Shown here piece by piece: positions 26,187-34,287 of a stretch of DNA of 64,000 nt. Numbering within the stretch: the first letter of the stretch is position 1; the number at the start of each line of letters is the position of its first letter. The stretch comes from JADGGM01 sp027307005 (GTDB lineage Bacteria; Gemmatimonadota; Gemmatimonadetes; Gemmatimonadales; Gemmatimonadaceae). Under the pieces are notes generated by a model. It saw nothing but the letters and a program-made list of their open reading frames with translations, did no database searches and was not told the DNA's origin. The position numbers and the translations under genes were made by a program. The stretch lies in the NCBI GenBank assembly GCA_035455745.1, contig DATIEP010000037.1, positions 1-64,000 of the forward strand, given 5' to 3'.

Positions 26187-27013
26187 TCGTTCATCACCCG
26201 TTCGCCTATTCCATCGGCTGGTTCTCGTTCACGGGATTCGGCATCGCCGTCCTCCTCGCGTTTGTGATCGCCCAGATCATCTCGCAACGGGAGCTCGCAC
26301 GTCGCGGACATAATCCCGAGCCGATCGCCGATCTGATCTTCGCCGCCGTGTTCGGCGGACTCGCCGGCGCCAAGATCTACTATTTCTTTCTCACCGGCGA
26401 TCCGCGCGATCTGATCAGCCGCGGCGGCTTCGTCTTTTGGGGCGGTTTGGCCGGCGGCATCCTGGCCGTGTTGCTGGTGATCAAGCTCAAACATCTTCGC
26501 GTCCAACGGATCGCCGACGTCGCGGGCATCGCGATCGCCGCCGCGTATGCGATGGGCCGAACGGGTTGTTGGGCGGTGGGCGATGACTACGGTCGCCCAT
26601 GGCACTCGCGGTTCGCCGTGGCCTTTCCACAAGGTGCGCCGCCGTCAACCGCCGGCGACATGGCCGCCCAATTTCATCTGGCCATCCCGGCCGGGGTGGC
26701 GCCGTCCACCGTGCTCTCTGTGTATCCCACCCAGCTGTTCGAGATCACGCTCGGTTTCATCATGTTCCTCATCCTGTGGCGGCTGCGCGACCACAAGCAC
26801 GCCGAAGGGTGGTTGTTCGGTGTGTACATGGTGCTCGCCGGCCTCGAGCGCTTCCTCATCGAGTTCTTGCGCGCGAAGGACGACCGATTCTTCGGGACCC
26901 TGACGATGGCCCAACTGATCGCGCTCGCGGCAGTGCTCGGCGGCGTGATCTGGATGCGCGCGCGCCGCACCGTGACCGAACGCGCGCCCGGGATTTACGC
27001 GACCGCCACTTGA
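26183..27013 (+). CDS. lgt: prolipoprotein diacylglyceryl transferase Lgt
   Basis: Lgt transfers diacylglycerol from phosphatidylglycerol to the lipobox cysteine of prolipoproteins in the inner membrane. The 276-residue protein has about seven hydrophobic segments. The family signature is seen in AMGRTGCWAVGDDYGRPW. The essential N-terminal GFGIAVLLAF region and RGGFVFWGGLAGG are also present, as is LERFLIEFLRAKDD near the end. It is the last gene of the tightly overlapping block; the next start is 228 bases downstream. Substrates in this window include the TonB-C-like and peptide-binding lipoproteins. Confidence 0.94.
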   Translation: MIVHHPFAYSIGWFSFTGFGIAVLLAFVIAQIISQRELARRGHNPEPIADLIFAAVFGGLAGAKIYYFFLTGDPRDLISRGGFVFWGGLAGGILAVLLVIKLKHLRVQRIADVAGIAIAAAYAMGRTGCWAVGDDYGRPWHSRFAVAFPQGAPPSTAGDMAAQFHLAIPAGVAPSTVLSVYPTQLFEITLGFIMFLILWRLRDHKHAEGWLFGVYMVLAGLERFLIEFLRAKDDRFFGTLTMAQLIALAAVLGGVIWMRARRTVTERAPGIYATAT

Positions 27014-27241
27014 CGAGTCGATAGTCGTCATGGCAGTGTAGCACGCTCGCGCACGGCCTTCCGTTGGGCAGCGTGCATCGAGCCCCGCGCGCCGCGGCGA
27101 ACGGCGCGTTCGCGAATTGGCCGGACTAACGGGACCATACTGGGCGCGCACGGGCTGACCGCCCGATCATTGGAAAACTCTCATGGCAGCCGGGGGCCCA
27201 GCCCGGTCGCCGATGCCCTACCACCCGCCACACTGGGGACC

Positions 27242-29071
27242 ATGTCGCAACCGACAACCGGCGCGCTCGCGACGACGCAGACGGCCGCGCATTCGCGGTG
27301 GCGCTCGATCGAGTGGACGTTGCCGCTCCTGATCTGCGTGCTGCTGCTGCTCGTCATGGCGGTGTTCGCGACGATCACGTACGAGGCGGTGCGCATGGCG
27401 AGCCTCCGGGCCGCCGAATCGCGCACCGAAGCCGTCGCCCAACAATTGGCATCGCTCCTCGACGCGTCGATGCAGCACTCGCTCGCCGATGCGCGCCAGC
27501 ACGCGATGGCGCCTTCGTTGGTCGCATTTCTCCGCTCGCCCAACGACGCCAGCAAGGCGGCCGCGATGGCCGAGCTCACGCGCCTGTCCGCGCGCTCGCC
27601 GCAGTCGCTGGGCGTCGAGTTGCGCGACGCGGCCGGCCGCCGCGTGCTGGGCACGACCGGGTTTTCGCCCAACGGCGCGCTGCTCGTGCCATCCGCCGGC
27701 CGCGACGCCGAGATGAGCACGCTGCGCTGGACCGGCACGTCGGTCTGGATCGATGTCGCCGCGCGGGTCCATGCCGGCCCAACGGACACGTTGGGCACGC
27801 TCGTGCAGTACTCCACCCTCGGCACTGCGAAGTCGCAGAAGGCGCTCGAAGAGCTGATCGGCCCCACGGCCGTGTTTCTGCTCGGCAACCAGGACAATTC
27901 GATGTGGACGAACATCGAGCGGCCGGTGGCCGGCCCGAGCTTCGATCCGCGCAGCAGAACATCGTTGATCCGCGACACCGTGGGCGGCGGCAGGATCGGC
28001 GCGGTCATGCGCATGCGCGAGGCGCCATGGGTGGTGTGGGTGGGATTGCCGATGGCGTCGGTGCTGGCGCCCGTGCACACCCTGTTGGGGAAGCTCATCG
28101 TGACGGCGGCGATCATACTCCTGATCGGCGCCGGGGTTGCCTGGGTGGCGAGTCGCCGTGTCACGAAGCCGTTGGGCGAGCTGACCCAGGCATCGGAGGG
28201 CATCGCGGCCGGGGATTATTCGCGCCGTGTCCCCGCGCTGCACGACAATGAGTTGGGCAGACTCGCCGCGTCGTTCAATTCGATGGCGGCGCAGGTGGAA
28301 GATGGGCGGCGCGATCTCGAGCAGCGCGTCGCCGAGCGCACCACCGAGCTGCGCGGCGCGTTGGAGCGGCTCAGTCTCGCCCAACAGGAGGTCGTGCGCA
28401 GCGAGAAGCTGGCGTTCCTCGGCCAGCTGGCCGGCGGGGTGGGCCACGAGCTGCGCAACCCACTCGGGGTGATGACCAACGCGGTACACTACCTTGGCCT
28501 CGTGCTGCAGAATGCGCCGGCGACGGTCGTCGAGTATCTCGGCATCCTGCGCACGCAGATCGGCCTCGCGGAGCGCATCGTGGGCGACCTGCTCGACTCG
28601 GCGCGCGTGAAAGCGCCGCAGCGCGAGGCGGTGGCGGCGCGCGACCTGTTCAGCGACCAGCTCAAGCGCATCGCGATTCATCCCGGCATTACGGTGGACG
28701 TGGATGTGCCTGCCGACATCCCGCCGCTCTACGTCGACCGCATTCAGTTAGGCCAGGTGCTGCTCAACCTGATCAGCAACGGCACGCAGGCCATCGGGGA
28801 GAGCAAGGGTACGCTCACGCTGCGCGCACGGGCCAACGGCGATCGCATGGCGACCATGGAGGTGCAGGATACCGGCGGCGGCATCGGGCCTGAGGACCTG
28901 CCGCACATTTTCGAGCCGTTGTTCACCACCAAGGCGCGCGGCCTTGGATTAGGCCTGTCGGTCGCGCGATCGTTGGTCGTCGTCAACGGCGGTGAGCTCA
29001 CCGTGGAGAGTGAGAAAGGCCGCGGCAGCACGTTCACCGTGCGCGTGCCGATCGTCGGAGCGCACGCATGA
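27242..29071 (+). CDS. membrane sensor histidine kinase with periplasmic domain and HAMP
   Basis: The 609-residue protein has a first membrane helix near residues 25-46, a periplasmic sensor of about 240 residues, a second helix near 285-305 (LIVTAAIILLIGAGVAWVA), a HAMP linker (VTKPLGELTQASEGIAAGDYSRR), a coiled coil, a HisKA domain with the phospho-histidine near 401 in GGVGHELRNPLG, and a HATPase domain with DTGGGIGPEDLPHIFEPLF and GLGLGLSVAR. I use the ATG at 27242, since the longer frame adds an unlike segment. Its stop overlaps the double-receiver gene, its likely phosphotransfer partner. The stimulus is unknown. Confidence 0.9.
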   Translation: MSQPTTGALATTQTAAHSRWRSIEWTLPLLICVLLLLVMAVFATITYEAVRMASLRAAESRTEAVAQQLASLLDASMQHSLADARQHAMAPSLVAFLRSPNDASKAAAMAELTRLSARSPQSLGVELRDAAGRRVLGTTGFSPNGALLVPSAGRDAEMSTLRWTGTSVWIDVAARVHAGPTDTLGTLVQYSTLGTAKSQKALEELIGPTAVFLLGNQDNSMWTNIERPVAGPSFDPRSRTSLIRDTVGGGRIGAVMRMREAPWVVWVGLPMASVLAPVHTLLGKLIVTAAIILLIGAGVAWVASRRVTKPLGELTQASEGIAAGDYSRRVPALHDNELGRLAASFNSMAAQVEDGRRDLEQRVAERTTELRGALERLSLAQQEVVRSEKLAFLGQLAGGVGHELRNPLGVMTNAVHYLGLVLQNAPATVVEYLGILRTQIGLAERIVGDLLDSARVKAPQREAVAARDLFSDQLKRIAIHPGITVDVDVPADIPPLYVDRIQLGQVLLNLISNGTQAIGESKGTLTLRARANGDRMATMEVQDTGGGIGPEDLPHIFEPLFTTKARGLGLGLSVARSLVVVNGGELTVESEKGRGSTFTVRVPIVGAHA

Positions 29072-29796
29072 GCAAGCGCCGCATCCTCATCGTGGACGAC
29101 GACCGCCTGATGGTGCGCACGCTGCGCGACATCCTCGGCCTTGGGGGTTGGGAAACCGACGGCGTGCACAGCGGCGAAGAAGCCGTGGCCGCTGTGCGCG
29201 TCAACGAATACGCCGTCGTCTTGATGGACGTGCGCATGTCCGGCATGACCGGCGTCGAGGCGCTGCGTGAAATGCGTGCCTTACGGCCCGATCTCCGCGT
29301 CATTCTCATGACCGCGTACGCGGCGAGCGAGCTGCTCGCCCAGGCCGAACGCGACGGAGCGCTGCACGTCTTTCCGAAGCCCGTGGCGCTGGAACGCTTG
29401 CTCGAGATGCTCGAGGCCGTGATTGCCGATGCCCGCTGCGTGCTCATCGTCGATGATGATGCGGACTTCCTGCGGACGCTCGCCGATCTGGTCGCTGCGC
29501 GCGGCTACGGAACACTGCAGGCCGGCACGTTGGACGAGGCGCTCGCGCTGCTGCAGGCGCAGCTGCCGGGCGCGGTGATGCTGGACCTTCGACTGGACGG
29601 CCTCGAGCCGCGCGACAACGTATTGGCCATCAAAAGCGTGAGTCCGGCGGTCGCACTCATTTTGTACAGCGGACATCCGGCCGCGCTCGCGCAAACCACC
29701 GGTAGTCTGCCCCCCAAGTTCATTCGCGCCATTCTTCAGAAGCCCTTCCCTCCCGATCGCGTCTTCGAGCTGCTCGATGAGATCTTCGCTGGCTGA
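29068..29796 (+). CDS. double receiver-domain response regulator
   Basis: The 242-residue protein consists of two tandem receiver domains and nothing else. The first (about residues 4-120) has ILIVDDDRLM, acceptor aspartate in VVLMDVRMSG and lysine in VFPKPVALE. The second (about 124-240) has VLIVDDDADFL, an aspartate in VMLDLRLDG and lysine in LQKPFPPD. There is no output domain, so it probably relays or buffers phosphate between the kinase upstream and the hybrid kinase downstream. It overlaps the first by four bases and the second by 20. Confidence 0.9.
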   Translation: MSKRRILIVDDDRLMVRTLRDILGLGGWETDGVHSGEEAVAAVRVNEYAVVLMDVRMSGMTGVEALREMRALRPDLRVILMTAYAASELLAQAERDGALHVFPKPVALERLLEMLEAVIADARCVLIVDDDADFLRTLADLVAARGYGTLQAGTLDEALALLQAQLPGAVMLDLRLDGLEPRDNVLAIKSVSPAVALILYSGHPAALAQTTGSLPPKFIRAILQKPFPPDRVFELLDEIFAG

Positions 29797-31690
29797 CTCG
29801 CTTGCCGTCCTCGTCGTCGACGACGACGACGCGATGCTGCGGACGATCGGCGACCTGCTGACGCTCCGCGGGTACCGTTCCTTCGGCGCGGCCACGGCGC
29901 TCAAGGGCCTGGAAGTCGCGTCGCACATGGATCTGCCGCCGGCCGTTGCGTTAGTCGACCTCCGGCTGCCGGACATGGATGGCTTCGAGCTCGTTGGGCA
30001 TCTGCGGCTGGTGTCGCAGCTCACGGAGGTCGTGATCCTCACCGGCAACGCGTCGCTCGACAGCGCCGTGCGCGCGCTGCGCGAGCAGAGCTACGACTAT
30101 CTGGTGAAGCCGGTGCAGCCCGAGTTTCTGCTGCAGAGCGTCGATCGCGCCGCCGAGCGCTGGCGCCGCAAGAGCGCCGAGGCGGCCATGCACGAGAGCC
30201 AGGAGCGCCTGCGCCGGATCTTCGAGCACGTCGGCGACGCATTGCTCATCGCGACGGAGGACGGCGCGATCGTCGATGCGAATCCCGCCGCCTGCCGGCT
30301 CGCCGCACGTTCGGCGGACGAGATGCGGGGGCTCACCGTGCACGAAGTGCTGGGCCTTCCGGATGTCGACCCGGGATCGTCCGGCGGCCGCGCCCGCCGG
30401 ACGCTGCCTAACGGCGAGTACCGCGTCAAGCAACAGAGCGCGACCCAGGTGCTCGACCTCCGGTCGGCCGCCTTCGTGCCGGGCATGGTGGCGTACTGCG
30501 TGCGCGATCTCACTGCCCAACGGCGCCTCGAGGAGGAGCTGCATCAGTCGCGGAAGATGGATGCCATCGGCCGGCTCGCCGGCGGCGTCGCGCACGACTT
30601 CAACAACGTGCTCACCGCCATCACCTGCTACAGCGAGATCCTCCTCGGCGCCTTCGAGGAAGCCGATGACCGCCGCACCGATGTGCTCGAGATCAAGAAA
30701 GCCGCGCGCCGCGCGGCTGCGCTCACGGGCCAGCTCCTGGCGTTCAGCAGGCGCCAGGTGCTGCAACCGCGCATTCTCGATCTCAACTTCGTGGTCGACG
30801 ACATGCAGCGCCTGCTCGCGCGCATGATCGGCGAGGACATTGAGCTGACGATCAAACACGACACCGCACCGCAAACCGTCCGCGCGGACCCCGGACAGTT
30901 AGGCCAGGTGGTGATGAATCTCGCCGTCAACGCACGCGACGCGATGCCATCCGGCGGCGAGCTCACGCTGGCCACGGGCGGCGCGACGCTCGAGACGCCG
31001 CTGGCCCACGCGCACGGCGTCGTCCCGCCCGGCGATTATGCCACGCTGCGCGTCACTGATAGCGGCTTCGGAATGTCCGACGCCGTGCTCGCACACTTGT
31101 ACGAGCCGTTCTTTACCACCAAGGAAAAGGGCCGCGGCACCGGCCTCGGGCTCTCGACCGTGTATGGCATCGTGTCACAGAGCGCCGGACACATCGTGGT
31201 CACGAGCACCGAGGGCGGCGGCAGCACGTTCACGGTCTACCTGCCGCGCGTCAAGGAGGGTGAAAACGAGCAGGAGACGTCGACCGCGTCGGTCGTTCCG
31301 TCCAGCGGGCACGAGACGATCCTGTTCGTCGAGGACGATCCCGCCGTGCGGACGCTCGTCGTGCGCGTGCTCGAAGCGCACGGCTATCACGTCATCGCAG
31401 CGGCCGACGCGAAGGAAGCGTTGGCCGCGGCCGCGGCGCACGCCGGTGACATTCATCTTCTCGTCACGGACGTCGTGATGCCGGGCTGGAACGGCCGCGA
31501 GCTGGCCGATAGACTGTCCGACTCGCGGCCGGGCATCCACGTGCTCTATCTGTCGGGCTATGCCGACGATGCGCTCCTCCGCCGCGGCGTGACCGCGCGC
31601 CACACGTGGCTCCTCCAGAAGCCGTTCGACACGGCCGCCCTGCTCGGCAAGATCCAGGAAGCGCTCGGCACGTCGTCGGCTGCCCGCTGA
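29777..31690 (+). CDS. soluble hybrid histidine kinase (REC-PAS-HisKA-HATPase-REC)
   Basis: The 637-residue cytoplasmic protein starts with a receiver domain (VLVVDDDDAML, VALVDLRLPDMDG, YLVKPVQPE). A PAS domain follows (about residues 140-255), then HisKA with the histidine near 273 in GGVAHDFNNVLTA, HATPase with DSGFGMSDAVLAHLYEPFF and GTGLGLSTVYGIV, and a second receiver at the end (ILFVEDDPAVRTL, LLVTDVVMPGWNG, LQKPFDTA). The HDFNN box is typical of kinases that end in a receiver. The 20-base overlap with the double-receiver gene suggests translational coupling. No DNA-binding output gene is adjacent. Confidence 0.92.
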   Translation: MRSSLADSLAVLVVDDDDAMLRTIGDLLTLRGYRSFGAATALKGLEVASHMDLPPAVALVDLRLPDMDGFELVGHLRLVSQLTEVVILTGNASLDSAVRALREQSYDYLVKPVQPEFLLQSVDRAAERWRRKSAEAAMHESQERLRRIFEHVGDALLIATEDGAIVDANPAACRLAARSADEMRGLTVHEVLGLPDVDPGSSGGRARRTLPNGEYRVKQQSATQVLDLRSAAFVPGMVAYCVRDLTAQRRLEEELHQSRKMDAIGRLAGGVAHDFNNVLTAITCYSEILLGAFEEADDRRTDVLEIKKAARRAAALTGQLLAFSRRQVLQPRILDLNFVVDDMQRLLARMIGEDIELTIKHDTAPQTVRADPGQLGQVVMNLAVNARDAMPSGGELTLATGGATLETPLAHAHGVVPPGDYATLRVTDSGFGMSDAVLAHLYEPFFTTKEKGRGTGLGLSTVYGIVSQSAGHIVVTSTEGGGSTFTVYLPRVKEGENEQETSTASVVPSSGHETILFVEDDPAVRTLVVRVLEAHGYHVIAAADAKEALAAAAAHAGDIHLLVTDVVMPGWNGRELADRLSDSRPGIHVLYLSGYADDALLRRGVTARHTWLLQKPFDTAALLGKIQEALGTSSAAR

Positions 31691-31697
31691 CGCGCGG

Positions 31698-32507
31698 TCA
31701 GTCGGCGCGCTCGATGACTAACGGACCGTTGGTCGTCACCGCGCGGACCGTCGGACCGCCCGAACCCAGGTCGGTCTCGAGGTGGCGCAGGATCTGTCCT
31801 TGAACCGTGATCGGGATTCCGATCGACATCGGTCCGTTCGATGTCCCGGTCTCGAGATGCGCCGAGTACGGCTCGGGAATGCTGATCGTCGCCGGACCGT
31901 TGGTCGTTTCCGCATCGAGTCCCCGCCCAACCCACGTCGTGCCGGTGAGACGCACCGAGAGGGGCCCATTCGTCGTGCGGCCGTGCACGTCGCCGCCCGC
32001 GTCGTCGATGTCCATCGGTCCGTTCACTGCGCTCAGCTCGATCTTGCCGTGCACCGACTGGATCGCCACCGGTCCGTTCGTCGCGGTGATGGAGAGGTCG
32101 GAGGCGCGCGGCACCAGCACGTCGAACGACACCGACCAGGACGCGCCATCGTGCGTGCGCGGTCCCTCGGCGTGGATGTGGCCGTTCGACATGTCGATCG
32201 AGATCTGCTTGGCCATCGCCTGCGCCTCCTCGTCGCTGCGCGCATGCGTCTCGATGTGCGCGATGACGTCGATGCTGTCGCGATCCCAACCGGCCACGCG
32301 CGCCCCGCCGTTCTCTCCGCCATCCACGGTGATCGTCCCGCTGGTTGTACGCGCGCCCATCGTGCGCTCCTCGCAATGGCGCGGGCGGTCCGTGTCCGCC
32401 TCGCGGCAGCGCTCGAGCCAGTTGCGCTCGCGGTGCTGGGCATGGGCAACGGGCGCCGCCCACACGAACGCGATCAGCGCAGCAACAGCAGACAGGCAGC
32501 GACGCAT
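31698..32507 (-). CDS. exported DUF4097-like beta-repeat protein
   Basis: The 269-residue product has a signal peptide (MRRCLSAVAALIAFVWAAP, cleavage near AHAQ) and a mature domain made of repeated beta-turn units with an NGP motif. I count six: TNGPVAIQ, VNGPMDID, TNGPLSVR, TNGPATIS, SNGPMSIG and TNGPLVIE. They are spaced roughly 15-40 residues apart. This is the pattern of the putative-adhesin DUF4097 group, expected to form a beta-solenoid. Function is unknown; anti-sigma or surface roles have been suggested for some relatives. The frame stays open upstream into the permease gene, but the signal peptide fixes the start at 32507. Confidence 0.72.
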   Translation of the reverse strand: MRRCLSAVAALIAFVWAAPVAHAQHRERNWLERCREADTDRPRHCEERTMGARTTSGTITVDGGENGGARVAGWDRDSIDVIAHIETHARSDEEAQAMAKQISIDMSNGHIHAEGPRTHDGASWSVSFDVLVPRASDLSITATNGPVAIQSVHGKIELSAVNGPMDIDDAGGDVHGRTTNGPLSVRLTGTTWVGRGLDAETTNGPATISIPEPYSAHLETGTSNGPMSIGIPITVQGQILRHLETDLGSGGPTVRAVTTNGPLVIERAD

Positions 32508-32596
32508 GCGAGCCTCCGGATTGGCACCGTTGAAATGTCCGGCGCTGGGCCGGCCATCGAAGTTCGACAGCGCCAATCCGGAATTGGTTTGTGCCC

Positions 32597-34060
32597 TCAG
32601 TCGGCCGCGATTGCCGCGGTTGGGGCCGCGTCGCGAATACGCTGCGCGTGGTGCCGGCCGTACCAGAAATAGATCACGAGACCCACCACCAGCCAGATCA
32701 CCAGCCGCGCCCACGTCTCGAGCGGCAATCCGATCATCTGTGCAAAACAGATCAGCGCGCCGAGTATCGGAACCCACGGCATGCCCGGCGTCTTGAACGG
32801 CCGGTGCAGATGCGGTTCGCGACGCCGCAGCACCAACACGCCCATGCACACCATCACGAACGCCAGCAGCGTGCCCATCGCCGTGAGCTGCGTGAGCACC
32901 GCGATGGGGAACAGGCCGGCGACGAGCGCGACCACGACGCCGGTGATGGCGGTGGTGACGTACGGCGTGCGGAAGCGCGGATGGATCTTGCCTAACAGCG
33001 GCGGCAGGAGCCCGTCGCGGCTCATCGAATAGAAGATGCGCGGCTGCCCGAGCAGCATCACCAGCATCGTGCTGGTGAGCCCCATGATCGCGCCCAGCTT
33101 GACGATCGGCTTGAGCCAGCCGATACCGGTCGCATCGATGCCTAACGCAATCGGCGCCGGCACGTTGAGCTGGGTGTACTTGACGATGCCGGTGAGGACC
33201 AGCGCCACCGCCACATAGAGCACGGTGCAGATGACGAGCGAGGTCATGATCCCGATCGGCATGTCGCGCTGCGGATTCCGCGCTTCCTGCGCCGCCGTCG
33301 ACACGGCGTCGAACCCGATGAACGCGAAGAAGATCACACCGGCGCCGCGCAGCACCCCGCTCCACCCGTACACGCCGAAGTGTCCTGCGTTGGGCGGAAT
33401 GAACGGATGCCAGTTCGCACGGTTGATGTACGCGGCGCCGAACGCGACGAACAGGAGCAGCACGGCCACCTTGATCACCACGATCAGCGTGTTGAGTCCG
33501 GCCGATTCGCGGATCCCGATGATGAGCAGCACGGAGATCGCCAGGACGACCAGCGCCGCCGGCACATTGAAGATCCCATGCCCCGTGGCGCCGCCCGACA
33601 GCGCCACCACCGATCCCGGCGGCCCGGCCCACTGCGCGGGAATGCCCAACCCGAAGTCCTGCAGGAAGCTCTGGACGTTGCCCGCCCACCCCACGGCGAT
33701 CGTCGACGCGCCCAGTGCGTACTCGAGAATGAGGTCCCAGCCGATGATCCAGGCGAAGATCTCGCCTAACGTCGCGTAGGCGTACGTGTACGCGCTGCCG
33801 GCCACCGGAATCATGCTCGCGAACTCGGCGTAGCACAGCCCCGCGAATGCGCAGCCCACGCCGGCGATGAGCATCGAGATCACGAGCGCCGGTCCGGCAA
33901 ATTGCGCCGCGGCGGTTCCCGTGATCACGAAGATGCCGGCCCCGATCACCGCCCCGATGCCGAGCGTGGTGAGACTGAACGCGCCTAACGAGCGCCGGAG
34001 CGTGCCCGACTCCGCTTCCACCATCAACTCGGACAGCGGCTTCTTGGAAAGGAGACTCAT
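32597..34060 (-). CDS. APC-family amino acid permease (cationic amino acid transporter type)
   Basis: The 487-residue membrane protein has about twelve to fourteen hydrophobic segments. Family motifs include LGIGAVIGAGIFVITG in the first helix, the VAGSAYTYAYATLGEIFAW region, and FFAFIGFDAVSTAAQE, which is typical of the cationic amino acid transporter branch. FKTPGMPWVPILG lies near the C-terminus. I start at the ATG at 34060, where MSLLSKKPLSEL matches how such transporters begin. It is probably monocistronic; the exported repeat protein lies 89 bases downstream. Substrate specificity cannot be read from the sequence. Confidence 0.88.
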   Translation of the reverse strand: MSLLSKKPLSELMVEAESGTLRRSLGAFSLTTLGIGAVIGAGIFVITGTAAAQFAGPALVISMLIAGVGCAFAGLCYAEFASMIPVAGSAYTYAYATLGEIFAWIIGWDLILEYALGASTIAVGWAGNVQSFLQDFGLGIPAQWAGPPGSVVALSGGATGHGIFNVPAALVVLAISVLLIIGIRESAGLNTLIVVIKVAVLLLFVAFGAAYINRANWHPFIPPNAGHFGVYGWSGVLRGAGVIFFAFIGFDAVSTAAQEARNPQRDMPIGIMTSLVICTVLYVAVALVLTGIVKYTQLNVPAPIALGIDATGIGWLKPIVKLGAIMGLTSTMLVMLLGQPRIFYSMSRDGLLPPLLGKIHPRFRTPYVTTAITGVVVALVAGLFPIAVLTQLTAMGTLLAFVMVCMGVLVLRRREPHLHRPFKTPGMPWVPILGALICFAQMIGLPLETWARLVIWLVVGLVIYFWYGRHHAQRIRDAAPTAAIAAD

Positions 34061-34287
34061 CGTCGGATGACCTCGCGTGAAGGGAAGGCAGCGGATCCAG
34101 GTCGTGCCCTGCGCGAAGATGACGACACGCCGCGACTGCCCCGTCATGGCCGCGTCTGGGGCGTCAGCAGAGCGTCAGCGCCTCTGTCAGAGTTCGGTCA
34201 GAGCTCCCCTTCCCGCACCCCCGCGCACCGTACATCCTGCAATTGGTTCGTGTCGCGCTCACATCGGGCGCCGTCTGCGAGGACCCC

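Noticed and set aside
27218..28681. A 487-codon minus-strand frame opposite the sensor kinase
   Set aside because: It is a GC-rich antisense frame; the plus-strand kinase has all its domains and conserved residues.
31698..33836. One 712-codon minus-strand frame joining the repeat protein to sequence in the permease gene
   Set aside because: The upstream part reads the permease gene in a wrong frame; the signal peptide at 32507 marks the true start.
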